From an uncultured Bacteroidales bacterium (lineage in GTDB: Bacteria; Bacteroidota; Bacteroidia; Bacteroidales; FEN-979), in assembly GCA_903945175.1 (NCBI GenBank), contig CAJAUM010000105.1, positions 1 to 36,941 on the forward strand: DNA of 36,941 nt. The letters are read 5' to 3'. Shown piece by piece: positions 26,217 through 34,688 of this stretch. Made by a program: the position numbers and the translations under genes. Every line of letters starts with the position of its first letter. The first letter of the stretch is position 1. The notes under the pieces were generated by a model that searched no databases, was not told the origin of the DNA, and saw only the letters and a list, made by a program, of their open reading frames with translations.

Positions 26217-26963
26217 TTACCTGAAATAGGCTTTCGACACCTCCTCAACAGGGCCATCCATATGGATCTCTCCACGTTCGAGCCAGATAAGGCGGGTGCA
26301 ATTGCGTTTAAGCAGGTCGGGGGAATGGCTTGCAAGGACAAGAATTTCGGTGGCATTGATGACATTCTTAAGCCTTTCATCGGCACGCTCCGAAAATTCT
26401 TCATCTCCGGTCGAAAGCCACTCATCCATTACCAGTATCTGGGGATGAATGCATGTGGATACCGCAAAAGCAAGCCGGAGTTGCATCCCCGTTGAATAGG
26501 TTCGAAAAGGCATGTTAATAAAATCGCCCAGACCGGAAAAGCTTATTATTTCGTCGATCCGCTCTCTTGTTTGTGCAGGGGTGAATCCCATCATGGCCGA
26601 TCTCAGGCGTATATTCTCCCTGCCGGTTGCTTCAGCATCGATACCGAGGGATATATTGATGAGCGAGATACAATTTCCTTCGACAAGGGCCTGACCATGG
26701 GTCGGATAATAGATGCCTGAAATCACCCTGAGCAGGGTCGTCTTGCCGGCACCGTTGCTGCCAATCAATCCAACGCGCTCCCCCGCTGAAATCCTGAGAT
26801 TTATATTTTGCAAACTCCTGACTACGACAAGTCCGTCATGCCGTCCGAGTACACCCCCTGTGGCAGCGCTCAGCACCCGGTTTTTAAGCGACATGTTAAC
26901 CGCGTTGAACACCGGGAAATCAACGGTGACGTTTTTAAGTTCAATATTTGCATTCACAATCAT
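26217..26963 (-). CDS. wzt: Polysaccharide ABC exporter ATP-binding protein (Wzt/TagH-like)
   Basis: 248 residues. Walker A is GSNGAGKTTLLRVISG, the signature YSTGMQLRLAFA, and Walker B ILVMDEWLSTGD followed by the switch His region VLASHSPDLL. This is the nucleotide-binding subunit for export of polyprenol-linked polysaccharide. It lacks the extra C-terminal carbohydrate-binding domain found in longer Wzt proteins, so export probably does not depend on end-cap recognition by this subunit. ATG 26963 overlaps the permease stop by 4 nt, which decides the start over the upstream in-frame codons. Confidence 0.92.
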   Translation of the reverse strand: MIVNANIELKNVTVDFPVFNAVNMSLKNRVLSAATGGVLGRHDGLVVVRSLQNINLRISAGERVGLIGSNGAGKTTLLRVISGIYYPTHGQALVEGNCISLINISLGIDAEATGRENIRLRSAMMGFTPAQTRERIDEIISFSGLGDFINMPFRTYSTGMQLRLAFAVSTCIHPQILVMDEWLSTGDEEFSERADERLKNVINATEILVLASHSPDLLKRNCTRLIWLERGEIHMDGPVEEVSKAYFR

Positions 26964-27781
26964 AACCAGTATGGAATTCTTTTGTGATAACGTCCGAAGA
27001 GGCCCAGGGCCAGGATCCATCCTCCAACCATCAGTATCAATGAAAAGATCCAGTTCATTTCCGAAGGTAAATTGCCGAGCAGCGGTGAGCGAACGATGCT
27101 GATGAGATGATAAAGCGGGTTGTAATCGAGCATCGCAGTCCCGGCGCGGGCCGGCAGCAACTTCTCATTCCACATCACAGGCGTTACAAAATACATGATC
27201 TGGATCACACTTTGAACAATTTGCGAAACATCGCGGAAACGGGCACAGATGATGGCCAGTGCCAGCATCATCCAGCTGATGTTTGCCGTGAGCAGCAGAA
27301 ATCCCGGAATCACCAGCAAAACATTCAATGAGACAGGCCTCATAAAAATAAGAAACACCAGTGGCAGGATCAGCAAATTATGACCAAGAATGATAATATT
27401 CCGCCACAAAACACGCATGACATGAATAAATAAAGGAAGCCGGACCTGCAGAATGATACCGGAAGAAACGACAAAACTATTGCTCCCCTCAATAAGTGAT
27501 TGGCTTAACAAATTCCAGATCAGCGTTCCGATGGTCAAAAAGGGAAGGTATTCCTTTATTGGCTGCCGGAACAAACTGCCAAAAACAAATCCCAAAGCTG
27601 CGATTGTAACCGCCGTTCCGATTGTAAGCCAAAAAGCACCAATGCGAGTTCGCTTATAACGCGTGGCAATATCCTGCCATCCCATGGTTGTTATCACATG
27701 GTAGTTTATAAATGTACCCCGGATATCGTGCCAGGCTACTTGGAACAGTTTCCCTGGATTTAAACTTCGCATTACAATCAT
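26960..27781 (-). CDS. wzm: Polysaccharide ABC exporter permease (Wzm-like)
   Basis: 273 residues with six or so transmembrane helices of the ABC-2 type. Conserved segments are the amphipathic start WQDIATRYKRTRIGAFWLTI, LFRQPIKEYLPFLTIGTLIW and the coupling region DVSQIVQSVIQIMYFVTPVM with WNEKLLP. It forms the export channel with the Wzt-like ATPase whose gene overlaps its end. It moves undecaprenyl-linked glycan across the inner membrane. The gene upstream (FkbM-like) is 43 nt away on the same strand. Confidence 0.92.
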   Translation of the reverse strand: MIVMRSLNPGKLFQVAWHDIRGTFINYHVITTMGWQDIATRYKRTRIGAFWLTIGTAVTIAALGFVFGSLFRQPIKEYLPFLTIGTLIWNLLSQSLIEGSNSFVVSSGIILQVRLPLFIHVMRVLWRNIIILGHNLLILPLVFLIFMRPVSLNVLLVIPGFLLLTANISWMMLALAIICARFRDVSQIVQSVIQIMYFVTPVMWNEKLLPARAGTAMLDYNPLYHLISIVRSPLLGNLPSEMNWIFSLILMVGGWILALGLFGRYHKRIPYWL

Positions 27782-27824
27782 CTTTTTCTGAGAACTGACG
27801 GTCCTGTTGTGTGCATTCGTTCTT

Positions 27825-28742
27825 CTATAACTTTTCGGGTTGATTTGTGATTATATTTAAAACTTCAAGTCCTGTAATCATCTCAAGTCTTTGACTCCCC
27901 GAAAGATATGAAAAAGAAAAATCTGCATTCCGGCTTTCTCTGAATTTGCTTTCTTTGAATGCATTTCCGACTGATACTTCTTTTACTTTTTCATTCAGCA
28001 AATCTTTTCTGAGAAAATAGGCATTATTTCCGGCAAGATTGCAGCCAATCAGTGAATATCCCTTTTCTGTCGCGACATGGTTGAGCGCCGGCAATGAAGC
28101 ACCAAAATATAAATTACTAAAGTGTGATTTTGTCCTGACAAAATTTCTGTCGTAAGGAACGGTAATATATCTCTCTTTTCCAAAAACGCTGTTATATTCC
28201 ATAATAATTATTGAAGGATTTAATCCGGACATGGCGATTTCCTTCAATATATGGTAATCATTACCGTCGAGGTCAATATGCAGCAATCCGATGTTTGAGA
28301 ACCCGGTGCTTTCCAGCAATGCGTTGATATTATCCCTGTCAATAAAAACAGCCTGATGCGTTAAACAGTAGTTCGGATACCATGCCTGATTTTTAAGGCT
28401 ATTCATGGCCTCCTCAGAACCATCCATGACAAAACCGGACCAATTGTTATTCATCATCAAAAACCGCGTGTTTGATTCCAGGTAATTTTCAACGCCAAAC
28501 TCTATGAAAATTTCATTCCTGATTTCAACATGCTTAATCAGGTATTGAATGATGCCGTCATCGCCAAACTGACTGAATATCTTAAACTCATAATCATTCA
28601 GATTGTTGGAATTCATTGAATACTGCTGTTTCGACAACATCGCTCCAATGGCCAGCAGGACGGTTTCATCATGTGGGCTGTCAGGTATTGTAATAGAATT
28701 TCCTATTAATCGAGCTACCTTTCTTATTGCTTTTTTTATCAT
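27825..28742 (-). CDS. FkbM-like SAM-dependent methyltransferase family protein
   Basis: 305 residues. The core resembles FkbM-type class I methyltransferases: GDDGIIQYLIKHVEIRNEIF, IEFGVENYLESNTRFL as motif I, and IGLLHIDLDGNDYHILKEIA as the later strand. In polysaccharide loci such proteins usually methylate sugars, often next to ABC exporters, where methylation can cap the chain. The glycine-rich loop is atypical (EFGVENYLES), so the SAM-binding assignment is provisional. It is more AT-rich than the exporter genes it precedes. Confidence 0.65.
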   Translation of the reverse strand: MIKKAIRKVARLIGNSITIPDSPHDETVLLAIGAMLSKQQYSMNSNNLNDYEFKIFSQFGDDGIIQYLIKHVEIRNEIFIEFGVENYLESNTRFLMMNNNWSGFVMDGSEEAMNSLKNQAWYPNYCLTHQAVFIDRDNINALLESTGFSNIGLLHIDLDGNDYHILKEIAMSGLNPSIIIMEYNSVFGKERYITVPYDRNFVRTKSHFSNLYFGASLPALNHVATEKGYSLIGCNLAGNNAYFLRKDLLNEKVKEVSVGNAFKESKFRESRNADFSFSYLSGSQRLEMITGLEVLNIITNQPEKL

Positions 28743-28783
28743 TTCCTATTCATGTTCCAAAACTCTATTTTCCTGATTATTTG

Positions 28784-29227
28784 TTACGCTATTTTAAAAA
28801 TCCCCTCTAAAGAATCCACATTGTACTGCCTGAATGAATATCCATTCTTTTCATAAAAGTTAATAGCTACATTATTATCTGTTTTTACTGTCAATCTGAT
28901 AGATTCAGAAAATTTACGCTTAGCAATCTCGTGTAAAGTATCTAATATTCGTCTGGAATAACCACATCCCCTGACCGATTTATCGATTAATATACCCAGA
29001 CTCGGAATTTTATATCCCTCATCCCATCCTCTCAATATGCCATAACCAATGATACCATTGCTTTCATAAAATAAAAGATAAATATCCTCCTTCTTATTTT
29101 CTAGTATAAATTTAACCGTGTCATAATCAAATTTATGAGGATGAAAATACTTTGTATCATCCAGGTTAGAATCAATAAAAATCAGAAAATCACGGATGTC
29201 TGAAATCTCGAAATATTTATGATTCAT
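28784..29227 (-). CDS. GNAT family N-acetyltransferase
   Basis: 147 residues. The GNAT fold is visible: YGILRGWDEGYKIPSLGILI, then the acetyl-CoA binding loop VRGCGYSRRILDTLHE (R/Q-x-x-G-x-G/S type), RLTVKTDNNVAINFYEKNGY near the end. It may acetylate an amino sugar or amino-linked group of the glycan. ATG 29227 overlaps the preceding stop by one base (TGATG); TTG 29230 is the alternative. The gene is AT-rich and lies in the low-GC patch of the locus. Confidence 0.8.
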   Translation of the reverse strand: MNHKYFEISDIRDFLIFIDSNLDDTKYFHPHKFDYDTVKFILENKKEDIYLLFYESNGIIGYGILRGWDEGYKIPSLGILIDKSVRGCGYSRRILDTLHEIAKRKFSESIRLTVKTDNNVAINFYEKNGYSFRQYNVDSLEGIFKIA

Positions 29228-29535
29228 CAATAGGTTTTATGTTTTCGCTGCACATATTTCCCGTTATCCAAATTACCACCCGACAATCGGGCATCAATCA
29301 TTTCAATAATCATTTCATCAATTTCATCGATTAACTGATTTCTTTGAACATTCATATCACACGCTTTTTTAAGCACCGACCACAATAATTCTGCTCCTTG
29401 TTCAGAACTAAAATATTTTTCCTTATATTCTTCAAACGACATTCTTCTGATTTCATAAAGGATTTCCTGATTGTTCCACATTTTTAAATCTGCGGTATTT
29501 AATTTATCGATTAATCCGCCTAAAGTATCAGCCAT
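29227..29535 (-). CDS. Small hypothetical helical protein in glycan locus
   Basis: 102 residues, not confidently recognised. Visible features are TLGGLIDKLNTADLKMWNNQ near the start and NQLIDEIDEMIIEMIDARL near the end; both recall small DUF4254-like proteins found in LPS gene clusters, but the match is only impressionistic. It is mostly alpha-helical with no signal or membrane segment. It is coupled to the GNAT gene by a TGATG overlap and follows the fusion gene by 3 nt, so it is surely co-translated with them. Confidence 0.6.
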   Translation of the reverse strand: MADTLGGLIDKLNTADLKMWNNQEILYEIRRMSFEEYKEKYFSSEQGAELLWSVLKKACDMNVQRNQLIDEIDEMIIEMIDARLSGGNLDNGKYVQRKHKTY

Positions 29536-29538
29536 ATC

Positions 29539-31938
29539 TTACGTGTTTTTGTAGTTTTTTAATTTTTCAATGTATACATCAATATCATTCGTTAAAAACA
29601 AATTTTCATCATTTATAAGTTTCCCTGATAAATAATTATCCGCATCTGCTGAACCATAACTTCGATAACCTATAACCTTTAGGGCAAACGACATGGCGAT
29701 GAGATGAAAACCACCACCCCCTATGAATGTGGTAAATTCTGAATTTTTCATTATCAGGACATCCTTATAAAAATCAGCCACATTGTTGTCATGCAGGATC
29801 TCTTCCCTTGTTAAATCTATTAAATTGTTTTTATCTATTTTGTTTATGATATCATTATAAATCAAAAACAAACCCGAATTTAATTGGTGAATATCCTCAA
29901 TTTCTTTATTATTCTCTATTTCTCTTTCTCCCATTATAACTATTTTATATTTTACAGATAAAATAGTCAGGGCATCTAAGAACTTATCTTTATAGGAAAG
30001 GTAATAATAATAATCTTCCAATCTTACTTTTGTTCCAATGCAAATATAGGGTTGATCAAGAACGTTGCTTAATTTAGCCGGTCTCAAATATTCATGTTTA
30101 ACATTGCTGTACAGTTCCAGCCTGTCGGTATAATCAGATTCATCCAGATGATTCACAATCTCGATTTTCGGATCATTAAACCATATTGATACTAAATCTT
30201 TTGTGAAGTCTGTTATACGCTGAGAATCATTTCTCCAGTATAATAATTTTTCAAAATCAAAAACAATCTGAAATTTATCATAATCCTGATAGTGTTGCCT
30301 GATATAGGATAAATAAATTAGAAGATCGCCCAATCCTAAATTGGGTTTTAATCTTAACATATTCTCCTTTTTATCCAGGGTCAAATTTCCTTCTTTGACC
30401 AGATGATTGTTCATTTTCTGATTTCTGTTTTTCAAATAATTCAACCCGGGAAAAAGGGCTGAAAGCATAAGCAACAACATCATTCCAAAAGCTGGAAGAA
30501 TCAAGGCCCGATCCGGTTTGGGGGTATAGTTTTCAGGAGAACAGATTTCACGCGGCACCACGATACCCGGGCCTGATGTAAGGAATAAATCCACAGATTT
30601 ATTGCCAGTCATGAAATGCATGCCGTGCCGTACATGTAGAAGCAAAAAACAAACTGCCAGTATAATCAGGATGCGGTTAGTCCATCTGCCTGACTCTGAC
30701 TGGCGGTACAACTGCCAAAGCGCCGTCGCCACTACAGCGAAGAATGGGAAAATCAACCAGATTGCTTTTCCGCTATAGGCCACATTGAGTTGTAAATAAA
30801 TAATCGCCGACAGGTATAGCATGCACAAACCGGCAAAAAGAAAAAATGCCAGAATAAGAATTGTTATTTTTTGTTTTTTTGATGCTATGATATAGTTTTT
30901 GATACCAAACCCTGAAAGAATTAATCCAAGAATCATCAAAGGCTCCAAAAAAGTGGTGTTCACCTGGATCATGTTCTTGACAAGGGGAATAGAAACCAAC
31001 ACAGCGGTTGGAATTACGCCAAAGGCAATTGCCAAGGCCAAAAAGAACAATATTGCTGTTACATTTGTGATAATCGATTTATACCATCTCATGCATACAA
31101 TGGCACCTGTTACCCCCAATAAAATAAAAATATTCGAAGAAGGTCCGCCAGGTGTTCCATCTATTTGCTGAAAAAAGAAATTTTCGAAAACTCCGATCAG
31201 TTTCCAAAGTGAGAATGTTTGAACCTGTGGAATATCAGAGTTTGTGTACGACTTGTTAAGGACATCAACAAAAAGCAACCAAAAGGACGATGAAATCATC
31301 ACCAGTGCAACTCCGAAACCCATGGTAAGAAGAAGGGACCGCAACAGTCCCAAACGGTTCCGGACACGGTCCATAAAAACAAACATTCCCAATGCATGCA
31401 TAAAACAAGCTGTTACTACACCTTCAACGGGCGCGCCGGCATGAAGCTGCAACCAGGTAATTGCCGCCAGCAATAAACCATGGATCAAGCATTTCTTTAT
31501 ATTTGGATGAGGTTGATTCAAACTCCACCCAATTTGGTTCCAGATAATTACAATCCAGGGAGCATACGACAGGCCGAAAAAATCGGGATGGTTAATGCGA
31601 TACGCGAAAAAACCAAGAAAACAGCTGGAGAAAGCAATCAATGAACCTGCAAGAAAATTATTTGTAAATAAAAACACGAGCAGCCCCATTCCGACTGCAA
31701 AAAGAATTTTAGATAAAACAAATTGTATCTCCCATCCAAAGAGCGGACAAGTTGGATTTAGGGCAGGCGACTCAATACGCATCCCACAAAATACAACAGG
31801 GTAACAACTGATAATTGCTGCAAAAAGCCCGACAAATGCAATGGTCTTCTTTGGGTTTGCCCGACCAAACATGTTCATTAGCTGCATGCCGGAAAAATAT
31901 TTGTTGCGCCTGGCAAATTTCACAAAATCGCTCAACAT
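29539..31938 (-). CDS. Fusion: GT-C-like membrane domain plus GT-B (GT9-like) domain
   Basis: 799 residues. Residues 1-505 or so are a polytopic membrane domain (about ten helices; FFAYRINHPDFFGLSYAPWI, NFFFQQIDGTPGGPSSNIFI) resembling YfhO/GT-C-like proteins. Residues about 527-799 are soluble and begin MLRLKPNLGLGDLLIYLSYI, like the N-terminus of GT-B glycosyltransferases related to heptosyltransferases (GT9), with FTTFIGGGGFHLIAMSFALK near the end. The ATG of that segment (30360) is preceded by AAGGAG, as if it were once a separate gene. Base composition drops sharply at the same point. It is best read as an end-to-end gene fusion. It follows the copy B glycosyltransferase by 11 nt. Confidence 0.72.
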   Translation of the reverse strand: MLSDFVKFARRNKYFSGMQLMNMFGRANPKKTIAFVGLFAAIISCYPVVFCGMRIESPALNPTCPLFGWEIQFVLSKILFAVGMGLLVFLFTNNFLAGSLIAFSSCFLGFFAYRINHPDFFGLSYAPWIVIIWNQIGWSLNQPHPNIKKCLIHGLLLAAITWLQLHAGAPVEGVVTACFMHALGMFVFMDRVRNRLGLLRSLLLTMGFGVALVMISSSFWLLFVDVLNKSYTNSDIPQVQTFSLWKLIGVFENFFFQQIDGTPGGPSSNIFILLGVTGAIVCMRWYKSIITNVTAILFFLALAIAFGVIPTAVLVSIPLVKNMIQVNTTFLEPLMILGLILSGFGIKNYIIASKKQKITILILAFFLFAGLCMLYLSAIIYLQLNVAYSGKAIWLIFPFFAVVATALWQLYRQSESGRWTNRILIILAVCFLLLHVRHGMHFMTGNKSVDLFLTSGPGIVVPREICSPENYTPKPDRALILPAFGMMLLLMLSALFPGLNYLKNRNQKMNNHLVKEGNLTLDKKENMLRLKPNLGLGDLLIYLSYIRQHYQDYDKFQIVFDFEKLLYWRNDSQRITDFTKDLVSIWFNDPKIEIVNHLDESDYTDRLELYSNVKHEYLRPAKLSNVLDQPYICIGTKVRLEDYYYYLSYKDKFLDALTILSVKYKIVIMGEREIENNKEIEDIHQLNSGLFLIYNDIINKIDKNNLIDLTREEILHDNNVADFYKDVLIMKNSEFTTFIGGGGFHLIAMSFALKVIGYRSYGSADADNYLSGKLINDENLFLTNDIDVYIEKLKNYKNT

Positions 31939-31949
31939 TCCACAGTTTT

Positions 31950-33068
31950 CTATATGATAATTTTCTCTTTGTATACCGTTCGCATAAACTTTTTTGCCGC
32001 GCCGATGTCAGGGTCAGCCCAGGATTTTACATGTTTGTAAGGGGGATAATCATCGTTTGCAGGAATCATTGAATATGGAACAGCCATGGCCAACGGATTG
32101 TTCATGTATTCTGAATTCCCTCCGTAATTGGTTGCAATGACCGGTTTATTCAGTGCAAGCGCCTCTAAAATACCAAGCCCCAGCCCCTCGCCCCGGTGGA
32201 GGGAGATATAACAATCCATGGCATTGAGCAGGGTCATGAAACCGTTTCTTGAAAGCGGATCTTTGATTACAACCACCCGGCCGATCAGTCCCAGGGTTTT
32301 TATCTTGTTCATAAAGTTGCGTTCCTTTTCTTCAAACCTGTTGCTGTTGTTTGTTTTCACAACAAGAACAACCTGCTGCTCCTCTGGAAATTCTTCGGCC
32401 ATGGCGTTTAAAATCGCTTCAGGATTTTTCCTGTTATAGCTGCTCAAATAGTCAAAATTGAAAAAGAAACAAAACCTGTCTTCCAGATTGTATCTCCTTT
32501 TTACCGTTAAGGGATCATGCTCAATGATCCAGTTTTTTGCAAACGGGTAGTTGATCCTGGTAATTTTGAAGTTCCTGTTGTCAACGGAATTCAATATTTT
32601 CAAGGTAAAATCACTAAAAACATACACCTCGTTAAATTCGTTGAGTATCGGAATCCTCTCTTCAAATCCACTTTCAAACTCCCACCAGAAGGTGATGATA
32701 TTGTATTTGTTCTTAAAAAACAACACGGGTACGTTTTTTCTCACTTTCTGCCATTGACCAGGGTCGATAAAAAAAATATTTGTATGATATTTAAGTTTTT
32801 TGAAATAATATTTTCTGTACGGATTTTCCTCGGATCGCGTAATCTGTTTATGCGTTTTTTGGTAAAAGTCAACCAGAACAAACCGATCGCCATTTCTGAT
32901 CAATTCATCAGTAAAACCACGCACGTCCTGACCTGCGCCAACAATTTTAGAAAAGTATCCAAACACATTATAGCCTTGTTGATGCGATCGTGGCCTGGCC
33001 AGAACATTGAGAAGCAAAAAATGAGATAAAATGCTGAAAATATTGGATATATGATGAAAAAACTTCAT
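31950..33068 (-). CDS. Glycosyltransferase, GT-B/GT4-like, inverted-repeat copy B
   Basis: 372 residues from ATG 33068 (TTG 33086 would add six). It is a near-duplicate of the plus-strand gene at 24043-25167, sharing the EX7E region HRGEGLGLGILEALALNKPV, the FCFFFNFDYLSSYNRKNPEA segment and nearly every other block. Differences are scattered and mainly conservative, so both copies are probably active and may have diverged slightly in acceptor use. Unlike copy A it is embedded in the minus-strand operon, between the WcaJ-like gene and the membrane/GT-B fusion. Confidence 0.87.
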   Translation of the reverse strand: MKFFHHISNIFSILSHFLLLNVLARPRSHQQGYNVFGYFSKIVGAGQDVRGFTDELIRNGDRFVLVDFYQKTHKQITRSEENPYRKYYFKKLKYHTNIFFIDPGQWQKVRKNVPVLFFKNKYNIITFWWEFESGFEERIPILNEFNEVYVFSDFTLKILNSVDNRNFKITRINYPFAKNWIIEHDPLTVKRRYNLEDRFCFFFNFDYLSSYNRKNPEAILNAMAEEFPEEQQVVLVVKTNNSNRFEEKERNFMNKIKTLGLIGRVVVIKDPLSRNGFMTLLNAMDCYISLHRGEGLGLGILEALALNKPVIATNYGGNSEYMNNPLAMAVPYSMIPANDDYPPYKHVKSWADPDIGAAKKFMRTVYKEKIII

Positions 33069-33086
33069 GACAGGTTTACGATACAA
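31960..33086 (-). repeat. Long inverted repeat, arm B
   Basis: Inverse partner of the arm at 24025-25140. The arms are separated by about 6.8 kb carrying the RgpF-like, Wzt, Wzm, FkbM-like, GNAT, small hypothetical and fusion genes. Confidence 0.88.
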
Positions 33087-33194
33087 TTTAATTTTTCAAA
33101 GCTTCGCCCCTTCGCTCCCATATCCAAAGGAATAGATAATGAGCATGCAAGACCCGTTGATTTTTCAGAACAAGCGATTCAGATGAATTATTGA

Positions 33195-34604
33195 TCAATA
33201 GGACTCTTCCTGCCCAACGACAATGACCCAAATTGTTTTTAACATAATTTTTATATCCAGGATAACCGACCAATTTTCAATGTATTGCACATCACAACCA
33301 ACCCGTCTTCTGATATCGTTGATATTCTTTATTTCTCCCCGGTATCCTTCTACCTGTGCCAGTCCCGTGATCCCAGGCTTAACCGTATGCCGGAGCATGA
33401 ACTGCCTGATCATTTTTCTGTATTGCTCAGTGTGTATAAGCATGTGGGGGCGGGGCCCAACCACCGACATCTCACCTAAAAACACATTGAAAAATTGCGG
33501 CAACTCATCCAAACTGTATTTACGCAAAATTTTTCCTGTTTTTGAGACGCGGGGATCATCCCGGGTTGCTTGTTTCAAATCAGCATCAAAACTTCTCTTC
33601 ATGGTGCGAAACTTAATGCAGGTATACTCATGTCCATCAATACCTGTTCTCGTTTGCCTGAAAAAAACACCATCACAAATGCCACAACGCGAAAGCAGGT
33701 ATAGCAGCAAACTGATCCAGGAAACCACAAAGAGAATCATAAAAATGGAGAGCAGCACATCGAACACCCGTTTGATCAAACGATTAGACCAGTAACTCAA
33801 GGGGCCACGGTGAATTTTCAAGACAGGCAATGAACCATAGCTGACCAGCTCTGCACTTTTAAAAGAAAAGGCTCCGAGATCAGGTACTATACTGATCCTC
33901 ACAGGATGCCCATCGATGATCTCATTAATTTCAGGAAGAACATCAAGAGGGATTTCATTTAAAGCAACATAAATTTCATCGACCTGGTTTGAATCTAAAA
34001 AGGCCCTGAGATCGGGCCATCGTCCCAAAATATTTGGATGCTCTTCACTATTTCCACTGAAAAAACCCAGGAACCTGTAACCTGCCCATCTATTGTTCTG
34101 AAAAAAATTCTGCAAGTCAATGGTTAAGGGAGTATAGCCTAAAATAATGACATTCCTGAGACTGAACCCCATTTTACGATAAAAATAGAATGCGTAATAC
34201 AACAGAAACTTCCAGGTTAGAATAAAGATAAAGAAGAGCGGGAAAAGATATTTAATGGTATCCCGGGGATAATACGATAAGGAAGTTACCTGAAAATAGA
34301 TTAGAAACAGGAAAAAGAAAAGGATAGTAATGTTCAGGTATTTGAAAAGAATCGTTTTTTTACTGGTATTCTGATCGATCTTATGCGTGCCAAAAATCAG
34401 AACCAGGATTAACCAGATGAGGTTAAGGTAGATGTAAAACAGTAAATAGTTGGATGCAAAATATGAACCTTCAACCTTGAAATAACAAAACCCCGCAACA
34501 AAAAAAATGTTTAAGAGGGTAAAATCTCCCGCAAGTGAAAGGATTGAAAAGTATCTGGCGAAAGTTCGCGGCAAATCGGGTTTATCTAACAATTTCTCTG
34601 GCAA
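33195..34604 (-). CDS. Polyprenyl glycosylphosphotransferase (WcaJ-like initiating sugar transferase)
   Basis: 469 residues. Four or five N-terminal helices are followed by a CoA-binding-like Rossmann segment (NVIILGYTPLTIDLQNFF, ILGRWPDLRAFLDSNQVDEI). Another helix precedes the bacterial sugar transferase domain (about 275-469): KRVFDVLLSIFMILFVV, CIKFRTMKRSFDAD, LRKYSLDELPQFFNVFLGEM, VGPRPHM, HTVKPGITGLAQVEGYRG. It transfers a sugar-1-phosphate to undecaprenyl phosphate, the first step of glycan assembly. The start is a TTG at 34604; no ATG occurs before the first helix. Confidence 0.9.
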   Translation of the reverse strand: MPEKLLDKPDLPRTFARYFSILSLAGDFTLLNIFFVAGFCYFKVEGSYFASNYLLFYIYLNLIWLILVLIFGTHKIDQNTSKKTILFKYLNITILFFFLFLIYFQVTSLSYYPRDTIKYLFPLFFIFILTWKFLLYYAFYFYRKMGFSLRNVIILGYTPLTIDLQNFFQNNRWAGYRFLGFFSGNSEEHPNILGRWPDLRAFLDSNQVDEIYVALNEIPLDVLPEINEIIDGHPVRISIVPDLGAFSFKSAELVSYGSLPVLKIHRGPLSYWSNRLIKRVFDVLLSIFMILFVVSWISLLLYLLSRCGICDGVFFRQTRTGIDGHEYTCIKFRTMKRSFDADLKQATRDDPRVSKTGKILRKYSLDELPQFFNVFLGEMSVVGPRPHMLIHTEQYRKMIRQFMLRHTVKPGITGLAQVEGYRGEIKNINDIRRRVGCDVQYIENWSVILDIKIMLKTIWVIVVGQEESY

Positions 34605-34688
34605 ATTTATAAAATAAACTGAACGAATTCCGCTGTGAATATAATAAGATCGAGCCAGGAGGGATAATCAATTTGTGTTCATTTTTAA

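Noticed and set aside
32517-33029. Plus-strand open frame of 170 residues, with a similar one at 24271-24594 on the other strand
   Set aside because: Both are antisense shadows of the duplicated glycosyltransferase; their mutual similarity follows from the duplication.
33223-33795. Plus-strand 190-residue open frame
   Set aside because: It is antisense to the sugar-transferase domain of the WcaJ-like gene, which has all expected catalytic motifs.
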